Shown piece after piece: positions 24,601 to 37,100 of a DNA stretch of 64,000 nt (the first letter of the stretch is position 1; each line of letters begins with the position of its first letter). A program made the translations under genes and the position numbers. The stretch is from Notospermus geniculatus (lineage: Eukaryota > Nemertea > Pilidiophora > Heteronemertea > Lineidae), in NCBI GenBank assembly GCA_002633025.1, contig NMRB01002019.1:29627-93626 (forward strand), read 5' to 3'. The notes under the pieces are model-generated. The model saw only the letters and a program-made list of their open reading frames with translations. It was not told where the DNA came from and ran no database searches.

Positions 24601-26227
24601 ATTCAAGTACTAGGTACAAAATAGGTGAATATACCTATAATCATTAAAAGAAAATTAGCACTGCTCTAGAATAAAAACTCACCGTCCCTCAAGGATAGAA
24701 TCATAACAACATATACATCAGAATAGGTAAAAATAGGAGGCAACTCCTGGGGACACACAGTTGTACTATATACAAGATCAACAGAAATTACATGGCAAGT
24801 TGACTTAACACAACAACGCGTTTAAATATTCTAGAGTTGAGTGGTACTAAGGGCTTGGTTGCTCAAGTATCGTATTAGTGCCAGTTTTTTTGTGACCGAG
24901 CCCTATTTCACTATCAAATGTGTTGCAAAAAATGCCCTGCATCATGTGCATTTGATAAGACAGCACTAAAGGTTCACCCACAAGCTGGAAATGTTCCGGA
25001 CTATACTAATATTTACAATGGATACCAAATTTGACCTACTTTCAGTGAGTAAGGAATAGCCAGAGTTGCTGAGCCCACATTTTGAGCAAACAAGCCCCCT
25101 CTAACCACAAATAAGCAATGACCATCACTTGACTTGTGTCTAATACGGGGAAAAGAATCCGGGCACTTAAATAATGTTTACATCTTTCAAAAGCTTAGCA
25201 CCAACCGTTTTTCCCTCAACCTAGTGCCCACTGTCCAAGGACTTGGTGTCAAGGTCCACCGTGAAGGTACAGAAATCTTGTCTGTGAAATTACGTCACCA
25301 TTGCTGAGGTTGCAAAATTGCTGGGTCGCCAGCAGTGGCGGGTTCGATTCTCCCAAAGGAGCACTCCTCCTTGACGGAAAGGGCAACCCATTTTTTGATA
25401 GTTCTTTCAGGGTGTTTAGTTTGCATTACTCCTAAAATGCTCCTCAAAGACGGGATGAACCACTCCATCCCACCAAGCCCCAAAATGTATCCACAAAACT
25501 TTGATATGCCCAAGATGCAACAAATTGCTTNTCATATAGGTGACAAAGACAGCAAGAAGCAGTGAATTTTGTAGTGCTGGCCTATAGGAAAAGATAGAAG
25601 ATACACTGTACATGCTAATGATGTATAATTAATATACATGGCATTAAGTGCTCAATGCACTACGTAACAGTACTTGATAGTGTTGTCTACACTAACACAT
25701 CCTGACACCAGTTATTTTCACTTGGTTTGTGCTAAATCCGACATTCTATGAGTAATGCCAATTTCGGATAATCTTTAACATTTCTAACTGAAAACATGTG
25801 GTGAGAGAAATGTGCAATCTGACGCTGGTGATGTGGGGTGGCAAAAGTGGCCAGTGCTTGTCATATCACAAACCTGGGTAGTTTCAACCAGGTATGTCAG
25901 ATTTTACGGATCTATCAAGATTTATAAATATCGTCAAATTCCTTTAAAATTCTTAACATGAAATCAACAAATAAAAGTCACCAGTGACCCATCAAAAACA
26001 AACAGCAAACGAAGTGGGTATAACTGTTGAATGTTCGAGGTGTTTTAGAAAATAACGACATATGAAGGAACCTCCCTTAACGGACACCTCTCTATTAAGG
26101 CCACCTATTCCAGTCCCTAATTTCATTCTGATCTCTGTAATCAGGACACCTCTCAATTAAGGACATTTGTTACTCCCGAAGGTGTCCTTATAGACTCTTT
26201 TTAAACTCTATTTTTATACTCTTTTTA

Positions 26228-26257
26228 CAGTTAAACCTCTTTTAAGAGGTTTAACTG
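26228..26257. mobile_element. 30-bp palindrome: two transposon ends fused head to head
   Basis: Starts CAGTTAAACCTCTT and ends AAGAGGTTTAACTG, flanked by TA on each side. Copy A lacks it. It looks like an extreme internal deletion of a TA-targeting element, leaving only its two terminal repeats. Confidence 0.7.
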
Positions 26258-27476
26258 TAATTGCCCTCACCTCAAGCCAGTGTGACCCGGAGGCTGCTAG
26301 AACCACGACACATGTCCAACTCATTAAAATTCTTGAAAATTAACAGAAATATTCTATTCTATGATAATAAATACCTTTGGCTTAGTTAGACCAGCTCCAT
26401 AAATTTCATCTCGCATAATCACAACCTAATTCCATGCAATGGTGGACAGAATACATTACACACACATATTCAGGAGAGGCGGTACTTCTCATGCCTAGAA
26501 ACATCCCAGCCTGAAAATATGCCACTTTATCTTTATTACATAGCCAACAAACATCAAAACGCCCCGACCTGCTGAATAAGACAGCAAATCCAACAGCTTG
26601 CAGCAAGTTTCATATCTCAGAAACAACATCCTGACTTTTTCCATTACAAGTCCAAAAGATTAATCCGATTTCACAAATATACCTCAAGTAAGGTTCAAAT
26701 CCTACAATATTCAAGAACACCTTTAGACCACAGCCAAACACTACAAACTATAGTAACTCACCTTTGTATCAGTATCAAATTTTGGAAACGGTAACAACCA
26801 GGTTCCACACAGCTGAAGAATTACCAAAACATCTACAAAAGCCATGTGATCTGAGATTCCAGAATTGAAAGGGATTGACACAGAACCTTTTTCAATTCTT
26901 CCCAGAACTTTTACCAAACGCTATACATGTATATAAACCGACGCCAGCAGCAAGTATGTCAAGAAACAGATAATATTCGTGATTGGTTCACCCGCAAACC
27001 AAACTGTAACCGCCAAAGAGATCCCACTGAGGTTCTCCATGGTTACTCAAAAGTGTAACATGATTCTCTTCCAAAATCGCCCACAACAAGCCAGCTTCCC
27101 CTGTCAACATAATCAAACCTGTACTTATATACACACCGCTAGCTGCCTGTCCTACTCTAGAGGCAGATCACACTAAACAGGGTCAACTCACCTACGTAGT
27201 TGCTGTGACAAGTGATGTTGCATGCACAGACTGAAGCGCCTATACAAAAATATACGCATCTAACGAATATACCGGTACATGTGTAATTCCTCTTATACTG
27301 ACATAAGCTTCACACAGAGCTGTATTATAAAGACTACGTTCATTTTTTCAAACACTGTTTAGCTCCATTTAAACTAAAGTAGGAATAACTTTCAGCTGAA
27401 ATGTCTTCCATAACATGATAAAGACAACCATGGCAGTACAATCAGTTGATTTCAAGGGAGATTTACCACATTTTTA

Positions 27477-27717
27477 GGGCGTCCAAAGGTTAGATAATCA
27501 ATACATGAAATATATAGTATTACGCCCTACTGTTCTGGCTATGAAAAAATTTCGACCAGTTAACATAACCATATCACAGCAGCGTTCCGCTTTTGACGTC
27601 AGATTGCTTCGCAGATTGGCCGCTTCGCGGCGTTCCGGGAACATGGCGTCAAGTCACGTCCCAAAATCCCGCCCAACAAAATAGCAAACCAATCAGGAAA
27701 TTCAAACACCACCGCCC
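27477..27717. mobile_element. Allele-specific 241-bp insertion, TA-flanked, GGGCG ends
   Basis: Present only in copy B, between TA at 27475-27476 and TA at 27718-27719. It begins GGGCGTCC and ends CACCGCCC, so its terminal repeats are very short. The interior is GC-rich with CpGs and includes a TGACGTCA. An extra 20-25 bases of AT-rich sequence at the right edge are also missing from copy A, so more than one event may be involved. Confidence 0.7.
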
Positions 27718-30536
27718 TATGTTTTTTTAAAAACATTTCTTGTTATTAACTTAATAGTCCAAAGATTGTGTACCCACACACACTTGTTTCATATGACAGT
27801 GAGACAAACAAAGGAACCATTTAAGGCCTCCTGGCTCATCAGTAAATTGCAATGTGTGTAAACGATGGCGTTGTATGGTGCAAGTCTATAGGATGAGATC
27901 AGGTGCAAATTTCGGATAATTTCCGCATCAGAGCAAATTCTTAATCAACATATTTTCCAAAAGTTAGAATGAACTTGAAGGAGTCTGTGGGTACATTTGG
28001 AGAAATGCAAACTGTACATGGAAGATTCCTTCATGTAGAACCAATGAAAGCTTTGCTCAGGCACCACAGCAATCCAAATACTAGACGGCCTACGAGTGGT
28101 ATTAAGGTATCTTTACTGCATGGAAAATTTCTTCAAATATATAGTTATAATGGAGACATACTATGCCACATTCATTGGAGATACTTTAAATTGTGCACTT
28201 GACATTATTAGAGGAAGGAGCCACGGAAAAACTGAAATAATGAATCACACCACAGAATTGTACAAACTGCAGCCTATTATGGCAAATATCTCACAAATGA
28301 CTGGATATTTACACAACTTTGACGAACAACATCAAAAAGTTGCTTATTTTACAGAAAGAATCGAAATAAGACAAATAGGGGTGGGTGGCTACGATTCTAC
28401 TATAATACCCATAAGAACAAAGAAATTAAGGCTAAAATCTATTTGAATTGATTTCCAGTGGAATACCGGGGTATGTCACGACAGCATGTGATACTGACTG
28501 TGTACTATACAAGTCAATAATTCCAAGGTGTTCCATATGTTCGCATCTCAGGATTCTCATGATAGTTAAAATCGTATTGAAATGACCCGAAAGGCGAATA
28601 GACTTGTAAGATTGGACATCTTGAAAACATAACCATGAGATTGAACTACATGAATGCAGTGTAGGAACCTCAGTGCATTTTCCACTATTTACAAGTCATC
28701 TACATTTCTGGTGAGTATAACTGACAACCTAGAAAAGAACAGGAGAGAATCAGAAATAACTGCAGTATACAGTGACACTCTAACAATCATTACCATGATT
28801 CTAGCTTATATATAACTATGGATAGACCCATTGCCTCTTACGTTTCCGAAAGCACAGTTACTTTAATCACTCAAGCAACTAGATATACCACTAGCAGGAT
28901 TTGATTAGAAGATTCTAAGGAAATAATCACATAATCTGTTGGGAGACAAAACGTTGTGACACCCATTTGCAATGCGGAATTGGCGGCATTCACAATCTAT
29001 ACCGATAAGCTAACCACTTTGATAAGTGAAGAAACCAGTAAAACCACATAAGTGATTGGAGAGACATCTCGTGCCTGTCTGATGAACTAAAATGTTTGAG
29101 ACACAGGTGGATGTTCAGCTGTACGAGTCTGGCAGTGAAAGCAGTGACATGTTCTTGGTTGTCCATTTGTGAGAAAACTCAGGCACCAGTAATTTACGTT
29201 ACATTTTCTGCCAGGGAAAACGCTGGAAAATGAACTCCTGACGTCGCAACATTTTGTTCCCAGGGAAAAATCCTTGAATCCTAATCAATCCATGATATTA
29301 GAACAACCCAACTGAAAATTTATAACTTTTTAGAGAAGATTTTAAAGAGCTACTTAACTCTGATGTTGTCCCTTTCTTTACTAGTGTCTTCAAAGGACTG
29401 CAACACTCAGTCTTGTAGAATACAATGTATTATGAGGGGAATTCAAGTACTAGGTACAAAATAGGTGAATATACCTATAATCATTAAAGAAAATTAGCAC
29501 TGCTCTAGAATAAAAACTCACCGTCCCTCAAGGATAGAATCATAACAACATATACATCAGAATAGGTAAAAATAGGAGGCGACTCCTGGGGACACACAGT
29601 TGTACTATATACAAGATCAACAGAAATTACATGGCAAGTTGACTTAACACAACAATGCGTTTAAATATTCTAGAGTTGAGTGGTACTAAGGGCTTGGTTG
29701 CTCAAGTATCGTATTAGTGCCAGTTTTTTTGTGACCGAGCCCTATTTGACTATCAAATGTGTTGCAAAAAATGCCCTGCATCATGTGCATTTGATAAGAC
29801 AGCACTAAAGGTTCACCCACAAGCTGGAAATGTTCCGGACTATACTAATATTTACAATGGATACCAAATTTGACCTACTTTCAGTGAGTAAGGAATAGCC
29901 AGAGTTGCTGAGCCCACATTTTGAGCAAGCAAGCCCCCTCTAACCACCAAATAAGCAATGACCATCACTTGACTTGTGTCTAATACGGGGAAAAGAATCC
30001 GGGCACTTAAATAATGTTTACATCTTTCAAAAGCTTAGCACCAACCGTTTTTCCCTCAACCTACATGTAGTGCCCACTGTTCAAGGACTTGGTGTCAAGG
30101 TCCACCGTGAAGGTACAGAAATCTTGTCTGTGAAATTACGTCACCATTGCTGAGGTTGCAAAATTGCTGGGTCGCCAGCAGTGGCGGGTTGGATTCTCCC
30201 AAAGGAGCACTCCTCCTTGACGGAAAGGGCAACCCATTTTTTGATAGTTCTTTCAGGGTGTTTAGTTTGCATTACTCCTAAAATGCTCCTCAAAGACGGG
30301 ATGAACCACTGCATCCCACCAAGCCCCAAAATGTATCCACAAAACTTTGATATGCCCAAGATGCAACAAATTGCTTTAAATGTTACGTCACCACAGAACG
30401 TTTTTAAAATAGGACAAAGCAGAATTATGCTCCATCCCCATACCTTATCATTATAGACTGTTCAACACTATGGCAAAAAGACCCCACGTCCTTGAAAAGT
30501 CTTTTACTTGAACATTACAATACTAAAACATTACTA

Positions 30537-30568
30537 ATATATATATATATGTATATATATATGTATAT
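30537..30568. repeat. TA microsatellite
   Basis: Uninterrupted AT/TA run broken by two GTA interruptions. Confidence 0.9.
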
Positions 30569-32149
30569 CTACTTTACACATCACATGTACTATACATGCC
30601 AGAAATTTGGCATAAAATCATCATATATTCACTATACATTTGCATGAGTTTTATACAAAGTAACATTTTCGGATAAAGTATCAAAATTTGAGGACAACAT
30701 TATATATTTTCACTTCGGCTAAACTTTACTGTACACTGAATATGGCTCGCCGTACATGACGCATCACAAAATTGTGTACACCACATGCAACACTGACCAA
30801 TGCAAATAGGTTATAAAATCTAGATAATTTTTCTGAAAAAGTAACGACTAAGACGTGCAGTGCTATCTGTGGACTAGTTGCCGACCTGACGGTGGTGAGT
30901 TACTAACAGAATCATCTTTCTTTGCGTTAGGCTACCTAGATTGCAGGAAAGTAAAATACAAATGATACCAAAGTACTATGAAGTGATTTTACCTATCTCC
31001 AACTTCTCCAGGTACCCCTCTCTCAGCGGTCTCCTACAGCGTCAGCTTGTCGGGAGCAAGCATGTTGACCTTCTTTTAAAGCTCCAAACATTCTTGATCG
31101 AACACTGTAGGCCTGTCTTCACACATTCCAAAGAACATTTGACCGGAATTCCATTCCTTGCAACACTGCATCAATCGTAACACGATGTAACCTCAGATGA
31201 GTCATGGATGTTCATTTTACAAGGGCACCCCCACATGAAGTATCATACCGATACCTAAACGACTGACTGACAAACCAGACCAGGGTAAGGTCGGCAACAA
31301 CATTCAGTGAGGCATAGTAAACATTAGTCTGAGAGGAGAACTGTAAAAAAGTGCCAATTGTCAAAAGAATTCAAATTATATAAAACAGTTTTGAAAAATC
31401 AAGCAAAATCATCTTTGAACTTAAATATTCAAACAACAATACTGAAAGTTGTACAAAACAACATTGATTTTAAGGGTCGGAAAATAAAAAGGTCATTCCC
31501 AAAGAAGCAGTCCGAACTAACTGCTCTTCCCCACTTTCTGTTCAATATTTGTCAATGTACTAGAGATAAGAAGGAATAAAACCGGTTATTATCAGAAAAT
31601 CCACTGACCTGCGCTTCATAGATGAAGAGAATGCAATTATAACAGGGGTTGACTGAATTGTATCAGGTACCAACCAGATCCAGCCGAAAGAGAAATATCC
31701 AGGAGTCACGTTGTCGACTTAGTTGCAAGACATAGTAACGAATGCATTAACATGTCGAAGATTTTCTGAGATCATATACTTGATTCCCTGGCATGTGGGC
31801 AAAAGGTTGTCATGTTTTTTTAAGCGTTGTACCCGATAAGTAGAGACAGTGCACAAATCATTGAAATGTCACTTCACTCAATGGTAGTCAACAGAACCAG
31901 TGCTGTCCTGCAAACGAATATTTTCCAAATTTTTACCTACCTTGCTCAAAAACAACAACTTATTTTGAATTCTGAACATGTGCTCTGCTACTTCTGAAAT
32001 TACACTGACCCATTTTTGAAAATATCACAGAATATCAAGTCAGGAACTGAACCTACAGTGATATTTTCTATTGCAAAAGTTCTACATGAATTGAGTATTA
32101 TTCATCAGAAATATACATACATTGTATAGGAAAGGTAATCTTTCAATAT

Positions 32150-32495
32150 TGCTTTCACTGATCAACTGATGCACATTGGCTTTCACTGATATCAGCTTTC
32201 ACTGATCCACTATTGTGTATCAGCATTCACTGATCAACTGATATGCATCAGCTTTTACTGATCTTCTGATATGCATCAGCTTTCACTGATCAACCGATGT
32301 GCATCAGCTTTCACTGACTGATTGATGATGCACATCAGCTTTCACTGATCAACTGATATCCATCAGCTTTCACTGATCAACTGGTGCACATCGGCTTTTA
32401 GTGATCTTCTGACATGCATCAGCTTTCACTGATCAACCGATGTGCATCAGCTTTCACTGACTGATTGATGCATATCAGCTTTCACTGATCAATGA
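32150..32495 (+). repeat. Minisatellite, about 32-bp unit, with higher-order structure
   Basis: About eleven units of the form CATCAGCTTTCACTGATCAA followed by a variable CTGATRTG segment. A block of several units starting at TGATCTTCTGA near 32258 recurs near 32402, so the array has a higher-order period of about 143 bp. Confidence 0.88.
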
Positions 32496-34141
32496 TCCAT
32501 ACAGTGCATCTCCACCATATCATGTATTGTACTCCAAATACATCTGTTCCATGGCTAAACATCTCGCCTCATAAAGACCTCAGAAACAGATATGCCTTAC
32601 CAGTTTCATGCCAATCCAGCCGTCCAGTGCCTACGTATTAATTATGGCAGTAGAGAAATGATGGTGCAAGTGACTGATGTTACAACTTCTTAAGAGATTC
32701 TATGGCAAGTACAAAGTATTTATACCTTTATTTACAGACAGTATTGCAGCAAAGGATCTTGGTTGTCGTCAAGGTTATGTTGGCTGGTTCACACACCTCC
32801 TGTTAAGTTGTCGTATGTTGTACTCAAAACGCCTCCTTTTCCCAATCAGGCAATCAAGGATCCACATTGATATCGATATAAGAAAGTTGTAATCATTATT
32901 CAGGTGATGACCAGAACTCGAAAACTGGCCAATGGTACTCCCTTTATGATACACAAGGCCCAAGGACCATCAGTTTTAGAAAAATAACCAAGTCTGTTGC
33001 GAAAGAAACCTGCCACACGACACTGATGTGAGGAATCATGTGATTCTTCACAGTGTAACAGCTAAGCTCAACTTCCGAAATGATTCTTTCATCAGAAAAT
33101 TGTTTTGCCCAAGCAACATGGACATTTAGTAAATCACTTTACTAGCATTTCAAGGACTGTAGTCAAGCCGCAACCACACGGCAAACCTCCAAAGAATCAG
33201 ATTCTTTTGTAAATTTCTAGGATAAATTGAATACAAATGCAAACACTTGAAGACACCCCTTCATTTCTGTACAGCCATGGATAAGAAGTCATCCCAGTTA
33301 TTTACAATAGGTAAACTATTTCGGTCCATTGTGTCAACTTCATCATCAGGGTTTGCGTCACTAGGCCAACCCCAAATCTACGTGTATTTCCAGGTTTATT
33401 CACAATGTAATAAAAGCTGACCAGATACCTATGTAACTTCATCAAACAAGTCAAACACATAAACACAACCACAATGCTTCATCATCTAAGTTAAATCCAT
33501 TAGAAAATATTCTGAAATGTACATTAGAAATGCAACTACTGCAACCAAGACCACCACATCTGCATTTGTTGTTCCAGACAATATTGCAATCATGATCATA
33601 GTCATCGTGATATCCACAATAATTGTTTTAAAACCCATGCTGCAGATTACTGAAACTTTCAACATGTTCACATCAGCCTTGTCAAAAGTTGCAAGAACCT
33701 TGCAATGGTCAGAAACTGTAATTGCTGACTATTTTGTGTATTTTATAAGCCAGTCATAAATGCCCAAAGCGCTTATTCACGTCTCCTAATACTTTCAACC
33801 GAACTATAACTATGACCAGCGTATCTAATAAACAAAATGCTGTTTAACAGATTTCGCCACGCAAGTTTCATTTTTCAATTCTATACCTGGGTACGGTTCC
33901 CAAGGTAACAGGAAGTCACAGATGGGAAGAGACAACAACTCCAAAAGCACCGATGTCGGTCAATGGCAGCCACCCACGCTCCTGTGGCAGCGCCTACGGC
34001 AACGAATATTCTGTAGTGTCTTTCTTGTTCATCTCTCCCCTTGATTAGGTTTCGACCAGGATCCTCCAAGATGACAATTCCATGAGCAGCAGACGTCGCT
34101 CATGGGTCGTCATCAAAAAGAGGCTTCCCGGTCTCAAAATT

Positions 34142-37100
34142 TCACAACCGGTCTAACCGAAAGCTGTCCTCTGTAGCGGGATCAGTGACTAAACTGGCAT
34201 CTGTTAACATCTGCAGTTCGTTAAAGTCTAATGGATCCAATCCCACTTTTAACGGATCATCCGTTGAGAAAAAGTCTGTGTCGAATGTATCTGACATGCT
34301 CGCCATTGCGTTACTGATATCTTTTGCAAAGTCTTGCCGAGTAAGATCGTCAGCCCCTGAAAAAGACAATTTCACACCATGAAAATTGATTAGTATGCAC
34401 CAATCACACCTCAGAATGAATTCACTCCGTTCACACCAAAGCCCTATCTTCTGATTCAAATAACAGAAGATTCATAGGGAGATGAATCAGACTCGTATTT
34501 GAGCCTGCGTGTTGTTTTGTGGTCTTGATCAGTTACAGGGCTCAACAAGATGAATAGGATAGGAATTTCCGAAAAAGACTTTACCTGTCAGCACAATATC
34601 TGGTATTTTACTCGTGGGGGTCTGCACTTGTTGCGGCTGGGGGGACAGCTGTGGCGATATCTGCTGATGCATGTGAGGTGAAGGAGTCTGTTGTTGCGGT
34701 GAAATGGGCTGTTGGGGCGACTGGCTGTAGTATGCGTTTTGTTGGAACTCTTGGCTGCTTGACAGGCCGTGCATGTTTGCTTGCGAAAACTGTAGGTTGT
34801 TGAGTTGACCAAGGTTGTATAGGCCGTTGTTGTTCACCGTCGTTGTAGGCTGATTGTCCTGCAGCTGGAATGAGAACAAAGAAACTACAACTTCTGATAA
34901 GGATAAAGACATAATAAAACACGAACAGCTTTCAGCTGAAGGCCATTAAGGATGACCTGGTGGCTACAGCGTGAAACCACACCACAGTTGCCACTTACAT
35001 GTAGGTCAGAAAATGAGTTGAAATTTGTTCAAATTAGCAGAGCAGTAGCAGGGATAAGGGCCCATAAATGTAACCATCTGAGATTTGCTGGCCACTCTAA
35101 GGGTAACAATACTTTGTGTTTCTCATTCATTGGACGGACACACCAGGCCCAAGCAGTACTCTAGGCTACATAGTGGGGAACACAACCACAATCTGGGATG
35201 ACACACGGCAGTAACGGAGGGAAAACAGTAGGGCTACATGCATCTGATGCCAGTTCTAGCCTCAATGCTAGACTTCATATTGCAAGCTCTGCAAATGTGA
35301 TGGTCCATGACTGACAGACTGGTGAAGAAAACAGCACTGAACAAAAGACACCAGATATACACGTAACAGAAATCAAAGTAGCTGAAGATCTGATGGACGT
35401 GATGACGATAAACAAAGATGTACAGTATGTTTTAATATTGATACACAAATGCCTGCAAGACCAAACAAGTTGAATACTCAAAGCAAAATAAACTTGTTAC
35501 ACCCTGTACACAAATCATTCACTGCGTCTAGACTGGTGCCCTGCCTACGTCATGGTGTGGTACGTGGGCAGGGGACCAGTCTACTCAGTCCTAGACCTTA
35601 CAGATGAAAATGACTGGGATGGATCATGACTGATCTCACCTGGGACAGTTGTTCTAAAGCCGCCTTGGCATAGGCATCATTGTTTAATGTTGTATATACA
35701 TCGTTAGTTAATGATGCCGTATCACCTTGGAGCTGAAGAAAAGATAGAACTATGATGATATCATCTTGAAGATTGACTAACCTGGCATGAAATGAGGACA
35801 AAAACCCAACCATACACAGTAGCACTGCAACTGGGGACCATAAATCTTTCCCCTTTCTTCAAGTGGCCCACAGACCCTGTTTATTTCCTCAACACATCTG
35901 TTTGTGTCTATAGAGCTCACAAACCATATTTGGAGCTCAGCACCGGAATCAAATCTTCAGAAATCAACCAAAACTTACCATGTTAAATTGCTCAAACTGG
36001 TGTTGTAATGCATTCGTTTGTTGATAGTACGAATCAGAGAACGTCGTATTGCTGCCTGGCGTTGGCTGAGGAGGCGGGGGCTGCGGTAATGGCGGCAAAC
36101 CGGGTGACTGAGACGGTGAATAGGATGGCTGTGAGTGTGGAGACGTCGGCGACTGACATGTTTCTCGACTTTGGCTATTTCTGTACTGAGTCATTGAGCC
36201 CTGGAAGAAAATCACTCGTGATGAAATAACGAATCGCAATCATGAGACAAATTTTTCGATTGTCAATTTTTCAGGGATACATTATGGACGAAGACCTTGA
36301 AGACAGAACCATATTTTCCACAAGAAACGATATGAGAGGTATTCATTTTCTTGATGGTAGTTTATGGAGATAACAGACAGACAGTTGTGCTAGCACAGAA
36401 TGAGTGAAACAATCAATAGTGGATACTGTTATGAAAATCTCATCTAGAAGAAAGGATGAATCAGATTAGAAAGACAGAAGTTCCACAGAATTTGAATTGA
36501 ATGGAAAGATCTGTGTGCCAATGAGGAACCCGCCCGCCGTTCATCCCGACAGGTCGGCGCAGCAATCGATGAGACCGAACCGACGTCAAAAGTAACTTCG
36601 GTCACATCGATCGCAGCGCCACGTCGTGACGTCAGTTCGTCCGGTTCCTCATTGCGGTGAAAACATCAACTTGAGGTCATCAAATAGATAAAGTGGAAAA
36701 ACTACACATGAATATTATTGTAAATCAAATGGTGTTTTTGGATTTCAGGCAAGGAAAGGTAAAAGCAGGGCACTAAAGCAATCAAAATAATATGCTGCAT
36801 CGAAAATTATTATTAATGAGATGGACTCCAATCATTGTTGACATTGATTTTTTCCAAGATTTCAATGCATGTAATCACCATTTACCCTTATTTTCCCTCA
36901 AAATATCAAGTTATGTTATCAAAATTTGTGATGAAGAAACAAACACCGAGTTTTTGGAACGTTTGTTGTACTGCATGCCGAATTCAACATACCATACACA
37001 TACGTCCCTCTCTCCAGCAAAAGCAGGCGCTTGTTGCAAGTAATCATCATTGGTTGTCAGTTTAATCAACTATTATCCGAGCTGTCCAACCCGCAGGGAC

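Larger units (their letters stand above)
20757..25530. repeat. Haplotype copy A of a 4.8-kb region
   Basis: Nearly identical along its length to 25532-30376, differing by SNPs, small indels and insertions. Open frames inside differ between copies by amino-acid changes and have no family features, so I call no gene. Copy A carries the MITE at 21114-21378. It ends at the n at 25531, exactly where copy B begins with the same sequence that started copy A. This is what two alleles placed end to end look like. Confidence 0.9.
25532..30376. repeat. Haplotype copy B of the 4.8-kb region
   Basis: Second allele of 20757-25530. It lacks the 265-bp MITE, and carries a 30-bp palindrome (26228-26257), a 241-bp insertion (27477-27717) and several TA-flanked hexamers absent from copy A. 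Beyond about 30376 the sequence is single copy. Confidence 0.9.
30377..34141. other. Intergenic region downstream of CRTC, no gene seen
   Basis: Single-copy sequence with short, featureless open frames. It includes a TA microsatellite at 30537-30568, a minisatellite at 32150-32495 and several minus-strand AATAAA hexamers (for example plus TTTATT at 33395-33400) that could end the CRTC transcript. Confidence 0.45.
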
